Shown: positions 23,535 through 43,182 of the stretch, one piece after another
Layout: each line of letters opens with the position of its first letter
How positions within the stretch are numbered: the stretch's first letter is position 1
Assembly (NCBI RefSeq): GCF_021018805.1
Contig: NC_086283.1
Location: forward strand, 59,607,803-59,671,802
Length of the DNA: 64,000 nt
Reading direction: 5' to 3'
DNA from: Prinia subflava
Lineage: Eukaryota > Chordata > Aves > Passeriformes > Cisticolidae
Position numbers and translations under genes: made by a program
The notes under the pieces: model-generated
Seen by the model: the letters and a program-made list of their open reading frames with translations, nothing else
Told to the model about the DNA's origin: nothing
The model's database searches: none

Positions 23535-24200
23535 TGTTGTGGTTTAACCCCAGCCTGACACTAAGCACCACACAAAGCCATTCTCACTCAATGCCCCACC
23601 AGCGGCATGGACTGGGCAGAGAATTGGAGGGGTAAAACCTGCCAAAATCACAGCTGGAGAACAATTCAGTTGCATAGGGAATGCAGAAGCCACACACTCC
23701 CCAAAGTAAAAATCCCTGAAGAACTCCTTTGCCATTTCCCACAGGCAGGCAGGTATTTCCCATCTCCAGGACAGCAGGACCCCCTCGTGCCTCACAGTGA
23801 CTTGGGAAGACAAATGCCATCACTCCAAACATCCCCACCTTCCTCCTTCTTGCACGCAGCTTGAAATACGGAGCAGGATGTCACATGGTCTGGAATATTC
23901 CTTTGCCCAGTTTGGCTCACCTGTCCTGCCTGTGTCTCCTCCCAGCCCCTCATGCAGTGTGACCCCAGGGGAGCTCAGTCTGCACGGCTGCGTCAGTCAT
24001 GGTGGGTGCCGAGCCGAGAGAAGCCGTGGCTCACCCAGATCCAAACTGCACAAGTTTTCACTCCCTCATGTTGGCCTTAGCTCCCGTGGCAGAACTTGAG
24101 TTCCTGCTGGACACTCACCTGCCCCTAAGCCTGTGGAGAAGCCCGGCTGCCTCCACCTCTGTCCAGAGCAACACAGGCACTCCCAGCCTTTCCTAAGTAC
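23535..24200 (+). mobile_element. LTR fragment, family F (TGTTGTGGTTTAACCCC start)
   Basis: It begins with TGTTGTGGTTTAACCCC and runs in parallel with the fragment at 48293-48619, sharing GGCAGGCAGGT and ACTTGGGAA blocks. I recall this as a common LTR type in songbird genomes. No clean right end or TSD was found, so the right boundary is approximate. Confidence 0.6.
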
Positions 24201-24488
24201 TGCAACACAACCACGGCCACAGCGGCGTTCCCAGCAGTGACAACAGTGCTCCCCTGCCCTACTCTGCTCCTCTATTCACAGCTGCAAGCCTGTTCCTCCA
24301 CAAGAGCCTGTGGCCAGGAGGCAGTGAAGGAAGAAGACCTTTGCCCACTTCCAAAATGGGCCACCAACCCCATCCATGGGTCTGCCCCGGCTTAAGAAAC
24401 ACCTGACCCACCATTCAGAAGCAAACTTAGAGCTTATTCCCACGGTGAGAACAAAGAAAAGCTTCCAACACAGTGAAGATTTATAGTG

Positions 24489-24494
24489 TTTATT
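24489..24494 (-). terminator. Polyadenylation signal of the PAK-like gene
   Basis: AATAAA on the minus strand, about 100 bp downstream of the stop codon at 24596-24598. Confidence 0.7.
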
Positions 24495-24508
24495 TTGACT
24501 ATTAATCT

Positions 24509-24572
24509 AAACAAACTACAAACTACACACTACAAACTACAAACTACAAACTCCAAACTCTAAACTACAAAG
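24509..24572 (-). repeat. Heptamer repeat (ACTACAA)n in the kinase 3'UTR
   Basis: About nine imperfect copies of a 7-bp unit (ACTACAA on the plus strand, TTGTAGT on the transcribed strand) lie between the stop codon and the polyadenylation signal of the PAK-like gene. Confidence 0.85.
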
Positions 24573-24595
24573 AACAACAACGGCCTCTTCCAGGG

Positions 24596-33982
<9,387 letters not shown>

Positions 33983-34195
33983 GGCTTGAGCAGCACTGCT
34001 CAATCTCTACCAGGCAAGACCTGTGTGGACAAACAAAACCACTCAGAGTCCTGTCAGGGTGCAGCCCGCGGGCAGAGACCTCGTCGATCAGCAGGTTCCG
34101 CCTGCAGTGAGCACGCCAAAGAGCTGCTCTGCACACTGAGGCCTTCTGTGCCTCGGCACGGCAGCTTTGCCTTGACAGTGCTGTGATGCAGCCGC

Positions 34196-34205
34196 TGACA
34201 TCACA
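34196..34205 (-). promoter_or_regulatory. CRE-like TGTGATGTCA upstream of the kinase
   Basis: On the minus strand TGTGATGTCA lies about 215 bp upstream of the kinase start codon. It is the same 10-mer that forms most of the palindromes upstream of the two intact RING genes. Confidence 0.5.
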
Positions 34206-34209
34206 GTGC

Positions 34210-35130
34210 GGTTTGTGAACTCATGCACAGAGCCAGAGCTTCTCTACAGCTAATGCCAGAAAAACAATGCAAAGTTCTCCTCTGCTAAAAAGCAACACCA
34301 AGAGCCCTCCTAGTCTGCAACCTATTGCTCAAGGCATCTAAGAGTAACTCCAAAAACACACCAAGCCCCTATAGCCCACACTGAGAAGGTGAACCATGAG
34401 AATGAACTAGGATGTTAGGAGCCATATTAGTCATCTTTTGCCACTAATGCTTCTGAGCAAAAATCAGAAGGCTTGCTCCAGCTACACCTTCCTTGGTTCT
34501 AGAAAGCAGCAAAAACTCAGAAGATCTATAATTATATTTAGAGGTCTCTTCTGGGTACAGAGACAAGGTCATGGATCTTTCAGTGCTCTTTATTCAAGCA
34601 TTTTACATCCTAGCCATTGGTGTGATTGTAGAAGGGAAATGCCATGACCGGAATTGCAAGGGGGATTGTTACGTCTGGCTTGCCCTAGCAGAGAGGCCTT
34701 GGGACCGCAGCGCCAGGACCATTTTTCTCCCCATTTTTGTCCTTCCACAGTATTTTTTTGGAGATGGGTCTGAGGATGGGTGGCACAGAAGTGACAGCTC
34801 TGACACACAGCTGAAACCATCAGGGCCAGGGTGCCATATGGGACTGTTTCTCCGCTCCAGCAGAACAAGGCAACCCAGAGCGGTGACACTGCTAATGAGT
34901 CCATCCAAGCTAAAAGGAGCCCAGCAGGGTGGTAGGAAGAGGCAGGACCAATCCCCACACACATGTCCTGTGTGGCAGACTGATGGCAGCAGAAGCTCCA
35001 AACAGAGCTCTGCAGGGAGAGAGACACCCATCACCATCGCCATCACCACCGCAGAGACGGAGCAGGAAATTGCCACTGCATGTCCAGAGCTGCTCCAGGC
35101 AGCACCAGCAGCCTCCATCTACCATTCTAT
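34210..35130. other. Unassigned sequence upstream of the kinase
   Basis: There is a 204-codon open frame at 34571-35185 on the plus strand, with a hydrophobic start, but it matches nothing I know. A TTTATTCAAG sequence near 34590 could be a polyadenylation signal of a minus-strand LTR remnant. No firm feature. Confidence 0.3.
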
Positions 35131-36243
35131 AGAACCACTCTGTAACCCCTTGCCATCTTGTCTTTGTTCCAGGGCCCCCATGTGACATTTCACCTTTGTT
35201 GATTAAGCCATTAACTCTTTTGTACGATCATCTTTTTGTTGTTGTGTACTGCCTTTTCTTTTTTTTTACAATATTGTAATTCTAACATTTTTTGTCTCTC
35301 ATAGATTGTTCTTTTTGTTATCCCCCTCCACTGTTGTGGGGAAGGGGACAGAAGAGAGGCTTTACAGGGACTATCTCAAGAAGAGGACATATAAAGAAGG
35401 GAATCTCAGAAAGAAAAAAATAACCCTCATTCTTCCTCCTTTGGAAGGAATAGAAGTGCAAGTTTCTTAATATCCAGCCGCAAATCTTTGGAGTCTTGAC
35501 AACCAAGAGACACAGGAACCTGGAAACCTTGTTGTGAGAGACTAGAGGAGATTGCTGGCTCAAAACATTTCAGGTGGTTTTATGTGGGGGAAGGGGCAGA
35601 TCAAGCCTTACTCTGGTGAGGTGATGTCCTGCACTACACACCCCACACCCCCAGGCCTGTATCCCAGCCCAGCAGCAGCAGCTGATCCCTGGCACACCAG
35701 AGGCAATGCTCCATACCTGTGTCTGAAGCCCCTAACCCAGCTCCTAAATGGCCAGGTAAGTGGGAGCCCCATGCGGGGGAAGGCCCTGGGAAAGCCAAAG
35801 GGTATTTAACTCAGAATATGTGGCAACCACATGTCTTGACCCTACCTCCTCTTCAAATTTCTATCAGTCGAACACTTCTGGAACCAGGAGTGGTAGCTAT
35901 GCTGGTTCTTTTCTATATATTTTCTGTAATTCTCTCTTTATCTTTATTCTTCTAATTCCCTCCACTCAGATTTTTTTAGTAACTTAAAATCTAACAGGCT
36001 TGGAGTTTGTTAAGTTGAATGGACTAAGTTAATACCTATGGAATGCTTTATGTTGATTGAATGCTCCTCTAAATTTTTTGCCGAAGGTCTCTGATTTTCA
36101 AAAGTTGCCAGTGAAGGTTTTTTTGCTATTTCAAACTCTCGAGAATATCTCATCAGTATCTCTCCAGCTCGTCTAACTCAGAGTACATGAACAAGTTTGT
36201 CCTTTAAAAATGTCTCATTGAGTGACATTTTTGGGGCCTTACA
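35130..36243 (+). mobile_element. Probable 5' LTR of a truncated retrovirus (left end uncertain)
   Basis: The right end GGGGCCTTACA at 36243 is followed after 7 bp by a primer-binding-site-like sequence and then a gag-like region, which places an LTR here. A possible left end is TGTAACCCC near 35138, but no TSD can be tested because the right half of the provirus is missing. Confidence 0.45.
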
Positions 36244-36250
36244 TTTTAAC

Positions 36251-36267
36251 TGGCGCAGCGAGCAGCG
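36251..36267 (+). other. Possible primer-binding site (tRNA-Ser-like)
   Basis: TGGCGCAGCGAGCAGCG starts with TGG and is partly complementary to the 3' end of a serine tRNA. It lies just after the LTR end. The match is imperfect, so the tRNA assignment is tentative. Confidence 0.4.
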
Positions 36268-36921
36268 TACTCTTGAGGACACAAAGGTATTTTACAGAGC
36301 AGTAACTGCTTGTCACATAATAAAGGAGAAATAAATTTTCAGTCAAAGCTGCTATTTTCTAGCAGAAAAGTAATGGAATCCCACGCAGAAACTGATCTGA
36401 ACTGCTCTCCACTGACAGACTTGCTAAAAGCTTATATATAAACCTTGTCCAGCCCTAAAGAGAGATGGGGGCTGAGAAAACCACCACCATCCACAGTTAC
36501 TTGTGGAGAAAACATAAACTTTGGTAAAAGAAAATTTGAAAACTCTAGTAAAAAAACAAGGCCTGGTATCCATATGCGTGGAGGTTTGATTCAGAGTCAA
36601 ATGTGTTGCCAATCAGTTGCAAATTGCTTCAGAGGCTGAAACAATAGCCGGCCGCAGGCAGGAGTAAGAACTGAATGCCAGGAGGAAGCTAGCCCCCAAA
36701 ACCTGAGAAACCAGTCAAATACACTTGGACAAAGCCAAACAGCTTGAGCGTTGCAATTTGACACTGCTGGGGAAGGACTGGAACCAGCGTTTCCCAAACT
36801 CGATGAAGAGGCGGACGTCCCAGACTGCAACGCCAGGCCCAGAGCCCTTGGGAGAGGTTTAGGTGCCAAAGCCAAACCCCTCTCCTCACCCTAAACTCCG
36901 CCTGCCCTAAAAAATATAGAG

Positions 36922-37356
36922 GTGGGACGCCCTGAACATGATGTCACCTTCCTCCACTCCCTGGAGGAGAGGTCTGACTCAGCAAAGCCAATCTTCTTCC
37001 CTCCTTCCTGCCCACTGATAAAGAAGGAATTCGCTTATCAGGAGCCAGAGTCTATGGTAGTGATACCTCACTCTGCACTGTATCACCTACACGAGAAAAT
37101 GAGCAATAATACTAAAGAAAGTGAAATGGAGACTGTTTTGAGAATTTCCCTTTTGGGGGGAAATGAAATAAATCTTTTCGAAGAGGAAAGATGTGCTGAA
37201 AATTCCTGGTCTTTTGCTCGGGGAACATGTGTGAAAAGTCTTTATACCTTGGAGTGGGGAGAACCCCTATCTATCCCCACCACAAAATGTGCTAAAATTA
37301 CTGGGAGAGTGTGGGAGGCAGCTGACCTCCAAGCAATGCACGAGAAACCCCATTGA
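36922..37356 (+). pseudogene. Retroviral gag-like fragment, 144 codons
   Basis: The C-terminal half (VLRISLLGGNEINLFEEE and onward to AADLQAMHE) follows a pattern I associate with gag proteins of avian endogenous retroviruses. It lies about 670 bp after the putative primer site, where gag is expected. It ends at a stop at 37354-37356, and the sequence after it has no retroviral reading I can follow. It is a relic of an old endogenous virus with no pol or env in place. Confidence 0.5.
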
Positions 37357-37639
37357 CTTTCTTCTGTGTTATTATTCATTTCAAAATTTAAGAATCAAGA
37401 CTGAGGAAAAAAAAGTCTCAGCACCATCTCCAAAAAAACCGAGTTGGGAGAGGGTGGTGAATTCAAATATCCTAAGAGGCTCTCCGGAAATAAAACGGGA
37501 AACAAATGGAGATTCAGTTTCCCTGTATTGATAATGCAGCTTTGCAAAGTGCGCCTGCAGTGCCTCTTTCTGGCAGCAGTGGGTATTGATCGTTGTGTGC
37601 CATCAGAGGCTGGAGGTTGCAATGCTGCCACTTAGAGAC

Positions 37640-38692
37640 TCTGTAACCTTTAGGAGAAAATGCTTTTATCATCATGCAAGTTTGTAGTTTTCGTGTCTCA
37701 CTAATAACCCTGAATGTTCAAGTATATGCTCACCAGTTAGGAGATGTCCAGACCTGGAATAAAGAGTCACTTAACCAGAAGTAGAAAGGACTTTTGATCC
37801 CATAGTTGTGAGATCTACAGCTGGAGACTCCTAAATTATGCCATTAAAGTCAGCTCTGGACACACAAAATTGTATTGGATAGTACAGTAAACGTAATTCC
37901 ACTGCAGATAAAGCTGCAATGGAACAAGAAACTATAAAATGAAAAATGGTTTGCCATATACCAGACTCTAAATGTTTTACCTTTCTGCTCATTTCCAGAG
38001 CAATGACCCCAGTATGGCAGCATGGCTGTTTGTTCCTGGATTAGTCCACCATCCTAGCAAGACCTTGTACCTAATGACTGTAAAGCAAGTGTGGCTTTGA
38101 ATGCCAGAGGGGTAAGAGAACAAGAAAGAAAAGAGCCATGTCCTTTTCCCTAAGGACCACTCTAACATCACACATATAGAACAAATAGTATCTGACCCTT
38201 GGAAAAGAAATTTTGGTTTACAGACTTCAGTCCAGATTTGCAAAATAGGATATAACAGGAAGTGTAGATCTGAAGAAAAAAAAAAAAAAATTGCCCAAAA
38301 GTGAAAAGGTCTCAAAAGTATGGTTGGCTACTCTAACTTAAGTTTGCCTACATGGTGCTAAGAATCCTCACCAGTATTATTAAGGTACTGGATATTTTAA
38401 ATAAGACAACTTTTGCCAAATAAGTTTTATTAGTGATTGTTGCTTTCTTGATGTCTTCTAAATGTCTTTTTGCAGACTGTTATTGTTGGTTTGATTAAAT
38501 TATCACCAAAACGTTCTGTGGCAGAGAACACAAAAGAATACCAAGTGGATAATTCCTCTGTATGAAGTAGGTCCAAGTGGGACTGTGTTTTCTCCTTCTA
38601 GAGGTGTTTCATGGAAAAATGAAGTGGTGAGAGGACTGAAGAATTGCTGTTCTTCACTGCATCAAGTGTTTACATGTTTTTATCTTGCTAGG
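37640..38692. other. Intergenic, nothing recognised
   Basis: AT-rich sequence with a poly(A) run at about 38275-38290; no gene or repeat boundary could be supported. Confidence 0.4.
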
Positions 38693-39449
38693 TGTGGAAA
38701 ATAGGGTTATTTAATTCATGTTCTATAAATAATTATAGACTAGAAACTGTAATATATTGTATAAAGCTATGTGTGTCTGCTCAACCCGCACGTTTCACGA
38801 ACTTCTGTAAAGCACCTCTCCTGATCTCCCTGGTCCAAAAATAGAAGGTGAGAACACGAGGCACTGATGAGACAATGAGTACTGACCAACCTACCCTTGC
38901 ATACGTGCAGTGAAAATTACCTCAACAGCCAGGACTTACACCGGTCGAGTGCTACGTGCAGAAGGGTCGTCACCCACTTCTACGGCCCAAAGCAGGGACT
39001 TACACTGATCGGGTACTACGTGCAGAGGAATCATCACACACTTCTACGATGGTTAAATTACTCAAAGCAAGGACTAACTCTGGACATTAGCATTTGAATG
39101 GACCAGGGGGCTCTTTCAGGATTTAGTATAAACAAACTTAATGGCCGGTGCTTAGTGGAAACAATGGGAGAAGGGCTGCAGAGGGTGAAATTAAGGGTAT
39201 TTAAGTTAATCGTCTAGGGGGGCGAAGGCATGAACCCAGCTAGAGACTCAGACTGCCAGGGTCCCTGTCTCTGGGTCACCCTTGGCTTATTTTTCCCGGG
39301 AGAAACTGTGTCAAGAAGTGTTGCTGTTTGTGGGGGGAGCTTTTTTTTATTGCTTAAAATTCTGTAATTTGATTCCAAATTTTGTGATTTGAATTTTTAA
39401 TAAACCAAATTATTGAATATGGTAATAAATTGTCCTGGCATTTATAACA
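38693..39449 (+). mobile_element. Solo LTR, family G (757 bp), TSD CTAGG, with an internal duplication
   Basis: It starts TGTGGAAAATAGG and ends GGCATTTATAACA, flanked by a perfect CTAGG (38688-38692 and 39450-39454). AATAAACC lies near 39400 in plus orientation. Inside, a unit of about 65 bp (GGACTTACAC ... CTACGTGCAGA ... CACTTCTACG) is repeated in tandem at about 38932-38994 and 38995-39060, like a duplicated enhancer in U3. Confidence 0.9.
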
Positions 39450-39454
39450 CTAGG

Positions 39455-40057
39455 TTTTAAGACATATATGTTCGTATGTCTTACATAAGTTTGTTGCAAG
39501 CAATATTTTAAAATTCTTGTATTTTCTCTCTAGTTGCCTCAGTGGGTGGAAAAGGTTCCTCCTTAAATATACCTTAGGCAAATTTTTCCTCTTCCCATCT
39601 CCTCAGAACAAAGGATAAAACTGCAACACCAAGGCAAGTACGTGTAGGTAGTATGTGATGTGTAGAGCATGATTGTGCAGAGGAAGGGCATATGGAACAG
39701 TTGGTGGCCCCTGGAAGCAGGGAGAAAAGGAGCTGACACAGGAGTAGAGGTGGCAGCTGGAAGTTCTCTCCAGCTGTAGACAAAGAAGGCGCAAGTGGTT
39801 AAGCTGATGAAAGACGAGTTTGGGTTTGAGAACCACTGAAAAATTAGGTAAAGTTGGAAAGGTATTTGATGTGAACCCAGAACCTTGACTGAAATTATAT
39901 ACTGAGGAGCACATCTTTGATGCGGTGCTGATGTGCACGATACCCACAGGCCCAGCTTGCCCAGTCCACAGGCACTGCATGCAGCGGGGGAGACACCCTG
40001 CAGCATAGCACCAGGGCAGAACCTCAGTGGAGCAGATGCCCCAAAGACGGTACTAGC
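39455..40057. other. Intergenic, nothing recognised
   Basis: There is no supported gene. The longest frame (minus strand, 39563-40078) has no splice context and no family resemblance. Confidence 0.4.
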
Positions 40058-40555
40058 TGCCGTCGAGGTGAAGGACAAAGAACCAGGGCAGGTCCAGAGA
40101 CTCGAGTTTCCAGGTAGCTTTATTGCCGACAGACAATATTTATTGTCTTTATTGCAGACAACGACGAGGGGGGTTTAAATCCAAGGGACGATCTCCAGGA
40201 GGGGTCAAGGCTTCAACCAATAGGGAAGAAACAGAGGTGGACTTACAGAAATGAGTGACAAAAATATAACCAATAGTGAACCACAAAGGGAAGGTACAAC
40301 TCAGACCAATAACAGTTCAAACTGAACAGACCTTTCTGAACACAGGGATGGCTGAACATGGATTCACAAGGAGGGTATGAGGCACAGCCATGGATGGACG
40401 GGGAAGGTTTGGGAAACAGGGGAGGAGTTCAGGAGATTGACACCGTGGGGAAAACCATTGCAGCCAAGGGGGAATAAAGGAAGAAACCATTGTAATTGAA
40501 ATTAAACTGCCACACCTCTTGAGTTTTGTTATATCTTTGACCCCCACCCCTGAGG
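40058..40555 (-). mobile_element. Probable LTR in minus orientation (ends approximate)
   Basis: Read on the minus strand there are three ATTGGT (inverted CCAAT) boxes near 40210-40310 followed by several AATAAA signals near 40115-40160, the order found in an LTR. The sequence starts TGCC and ends GGCA on the plus strand, but no convincing TSD was found. Confidence 0.45.
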
Positions 40556-40994
40556 CAATCTAGCCTATTAGGGCTGTTAAGTAATTTCAGATGACTTTAC
40601 TGAGAAAGGTTGCTCTGCTCTCATTTTCTGAAATGCAGTGAAATGATCACTCTCTGGGCACCTGTTCTCTTCTCTGCCCCACATGACAGCCAAAGTGAGC
40701 CCATTGCCAGCAGGAGGGGTGTGCAAATGGGGGATATCCTGGGCATAGATGGCCAGCATGGAGCACTGCTATTATGATGCCAAAATTCTGGTGGGGAGAA
40801 AGGTTCTTGTGTCTCATTTTGCAAGCTGAGCTTCCTGTCCCCTTTCAGATCCTTTCACAGTCTCGTGCTCTGTCAACAATCTTCATTTTCATGATGGGAA
40901 TTTTGAAGTCCTTCAAAGAAGCTTTGCCTGGAAGAAACAGGTCTGGCTTTCAGTGCATTTCTCTGTAGGCCTTAGGAAATCACTTTTTCAGCCC

Positions 40995-41815
40995 TGTCTT
41001 GGTTTGAGAGACAGGTATCTGCTAGGAAGGGGGCAGGACCTCCCTAGAGATGGAGAATTCAAATCCCCTCCCTCCAAATTATTCTAATTTAGAAAATTAA
41101 AGGGGCTTTCAGACAGAGGTATGGGGATAGGAATAACAGTTCTTTACTAGTATATATGACAAAACAACAAACAAACAACAACTACAGCATTAGTAATAAA
41201 CAGAACCAAGAACCTTGAGGGCTTTCTTTTACAAAAGCCCGGGGCAGTTTGATCTCGGTGCCCCTGCAGGGCTCCGAGAGGCCGAACTGGAAGGAAGGAA
41301 AGTCCCGGGCTGGTGGATGAGATGAGGAGCTCTGCGCTGGCAGCTGGAGCAGCAGGGGTGTCCCGGCAGGGCTGGGCAGGGCAGGGCTACAGAGTAGCAG
41401 GGGAACCTCAAAGCTCTGAAGAGGCAGCGGTGGTAGGGAGGGCTGGAGAAAGCGAGCTCAGGATTCCCAGGTACACGAGCAGATGACTGTAGATTGCCCA
41501 GGATGAGGCAGGGGCAGAGTGAAGGCCGTGAACTCTTCCTGCAGCGGGGACAGTTTGACCGTCCTCCTCGATGCTGAGAGCAAGAGTGAGACCCCCTCCC
41601 AGGAGGGGTCTCTGTCTTTTACCTTTCCCAAAGCTGGTGTTATCTCTCCCCTCTGAGGGAAACTCCCAGAGACTTAAAAACAATAGGTGTAGCCTTGTGC
41701 TGCCATGTTCTTCAATTTCTCCCTTTGTTCTGGCTAAGTACTGTCGTTAAGGTTTCTTAGAAATTTATGGGAAAAAATTCTGTAAGTGAAAAAGAGGCCA
41801 ATCTAACCCCCAACA
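40995..41815 (+). mobile_element. Solo LTR, family A (821 bp), TSD AGCCC
   Basis: Ends TGTCTTGGTTTG...CCCCCAACA, as in the copy at 2724-3502. A perfect AGCCC flanks it at 40990-40994 and 41816-41820. It is about 40 bp longer than the other copy because of an internal segment near 41520. The TSD differs from that of the other copy, so the two inserted independently. Confidence 0.92.
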
Positions 41816-41905
41816 AGCCCTTACCCACCTACTGCCCGAAAAACACATGTGAAAGACTGAAGCTTTGCCAGCTGTAACAGTGCCCCAAAGAGAAGGCAGA
41901 TAGGG

Positions 41906-41907
<2 letters not shown>

Positions 41908-41965
<58 letters not shown>
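41908..41965 (+). repeat. Poly(A) run of 58 bp
   Basis: An uninterrupted run of 58 A followed by (GA)4. No retrocopied gene is recognisable immediately before it. Confidence 0.9.
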
Positions 41966-41968
<3 letters not shown>

Positions 41969-42890
41969 AGAGAATGATTGTGATGTTAGCCCATCAGGTA
42001 CCAGGTGGGTGAAAAAAAAGGACCTCAAGCCATTTGTAAATAGTTTAGCTGACAATCAGGAAGAGGTAGAAAGGAAGAGGTAGAAACATAACAGGAATGA
42101 GAGGACTATGTAGAGAAGTTGAAAGTAGCAAAAGAAAAAAAAAAAAAGGATAAAATACTGAAAAAATTAAGCAAGGCTTCTCTTGGTGCTGGATGGTGCA
42201 TTGGGGGATGGTGTCAGCAGCTTTGGGTGCCCATCCCAAAGCCATGACCTGTTTTCCCTCAGCCATGATAGGTCCAGGCAGCCTTTTTGACAGTGTTGTC
42301 TCAAAGGGCACACAGTCAATCATAAGCCTTTGATTAGCTTGTTTTCAAAAAGAAGAGAGTGATGTCAAGTTTGTTGTAGATGTTTTCTCTAGGGAACACA
42401 AAATGCATTTTGAATCCAATTTGAAAACATAGTTGGCCATTGCTTGAAAAACTCCCCAAAGAGGTTTGTGGTACTTCACTGAATTCTCCCACCACTGTGC
42501 AAAGATTTCATTTAAAAAGTTTAAAGAAGCTTTTTATTTTAAATGGATTAATTAGATGTCTGAGTACTTGCAAGCATATTCTACTGCTATCAGGATCATC
42601 CCTTAGCTGGAAATATATCTAAAGAATCAGCTTCTGAAGGGAATGCCATGCTTTTTAAAGCAGTTTTGTTAGTTTGTTTGTTCATGTGGAGCAGAAGAAA
42701 TGAGCAACCTGAATACGATTTAGACTTTGTTTAATCAGGGTTGGGATAAAACCCTACGTGTTAATGTAAAAAGATTGGTATCACTGGGTTTTGGAGCAGG
42801 CTGGGGTACCAGCCAGGACCAATACAGAAGGTGACCTCCAACATGCTGTGTTGGTCCAAGTGCCCCATCCCAGTGAGCTGGACATCCTAT
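41966..42890. other. Intergenic, upstream of the double-RING gene
   Basis: No gene or transposon boundary was recognised. Confidence 0.4.
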
Positions 42891-42902
42891 TGTGATGTCA
42901 CA
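42891..42902. promoter_or_regulatory. Palindromic CRE-like element TGTGATGTCACA
   Basis: Identical to the 12-mer at 17400-17411. A second half-site, TGTGATGTC, follows at about 42926-42934. It lies 281 bp upstream of the likely start codon of the double-RING gene. Confidence 0.6.
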
Positions 42903-43182
42903 AGTGCTGTCACCTGGCAGTGAACTGTGATGTCTCTAGGGTTCAGCTGTGACCTCAGATGTTTTGGGGCTTTCTTTCAGGCCCAGAGAGAAATCCACTC
43001 AGGCTGGCTAAGGTTTGATTTCCTGCCATGTGTGTCCACAAGATCTGGAGGATTGAGCACAGGGACAGCAGGGTACTAAGGTTTCTCCATTTTGTTGCAG
43101 TGTATGAGATTCTTTGGTAGTGCCAGTGATGGGGAGCAGCTTCTCAGGACTCCCTGAACTGCCATGGAGAACAAACAGAGCC

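Noticed and set aside
8990..24572. Short direct repeats considered as CRISPR-like arrays
   Set aside because: They are simple microsatellites without spacers, in a vertebrate genome.
34571..35185. 204-codon plus-strand frame with a hydrophobic start, possible small gene
   Set aside because: No family resemblance and no splice or promoter context, and long frames overlap it on the other strand. Kept only as unassigned sequence.
41908..41965. 58-bp poly(A) as the tail of a processed pseudogene
   Set aside because: No coding or recognisable sequence precedes it and no flanking duplication was found.
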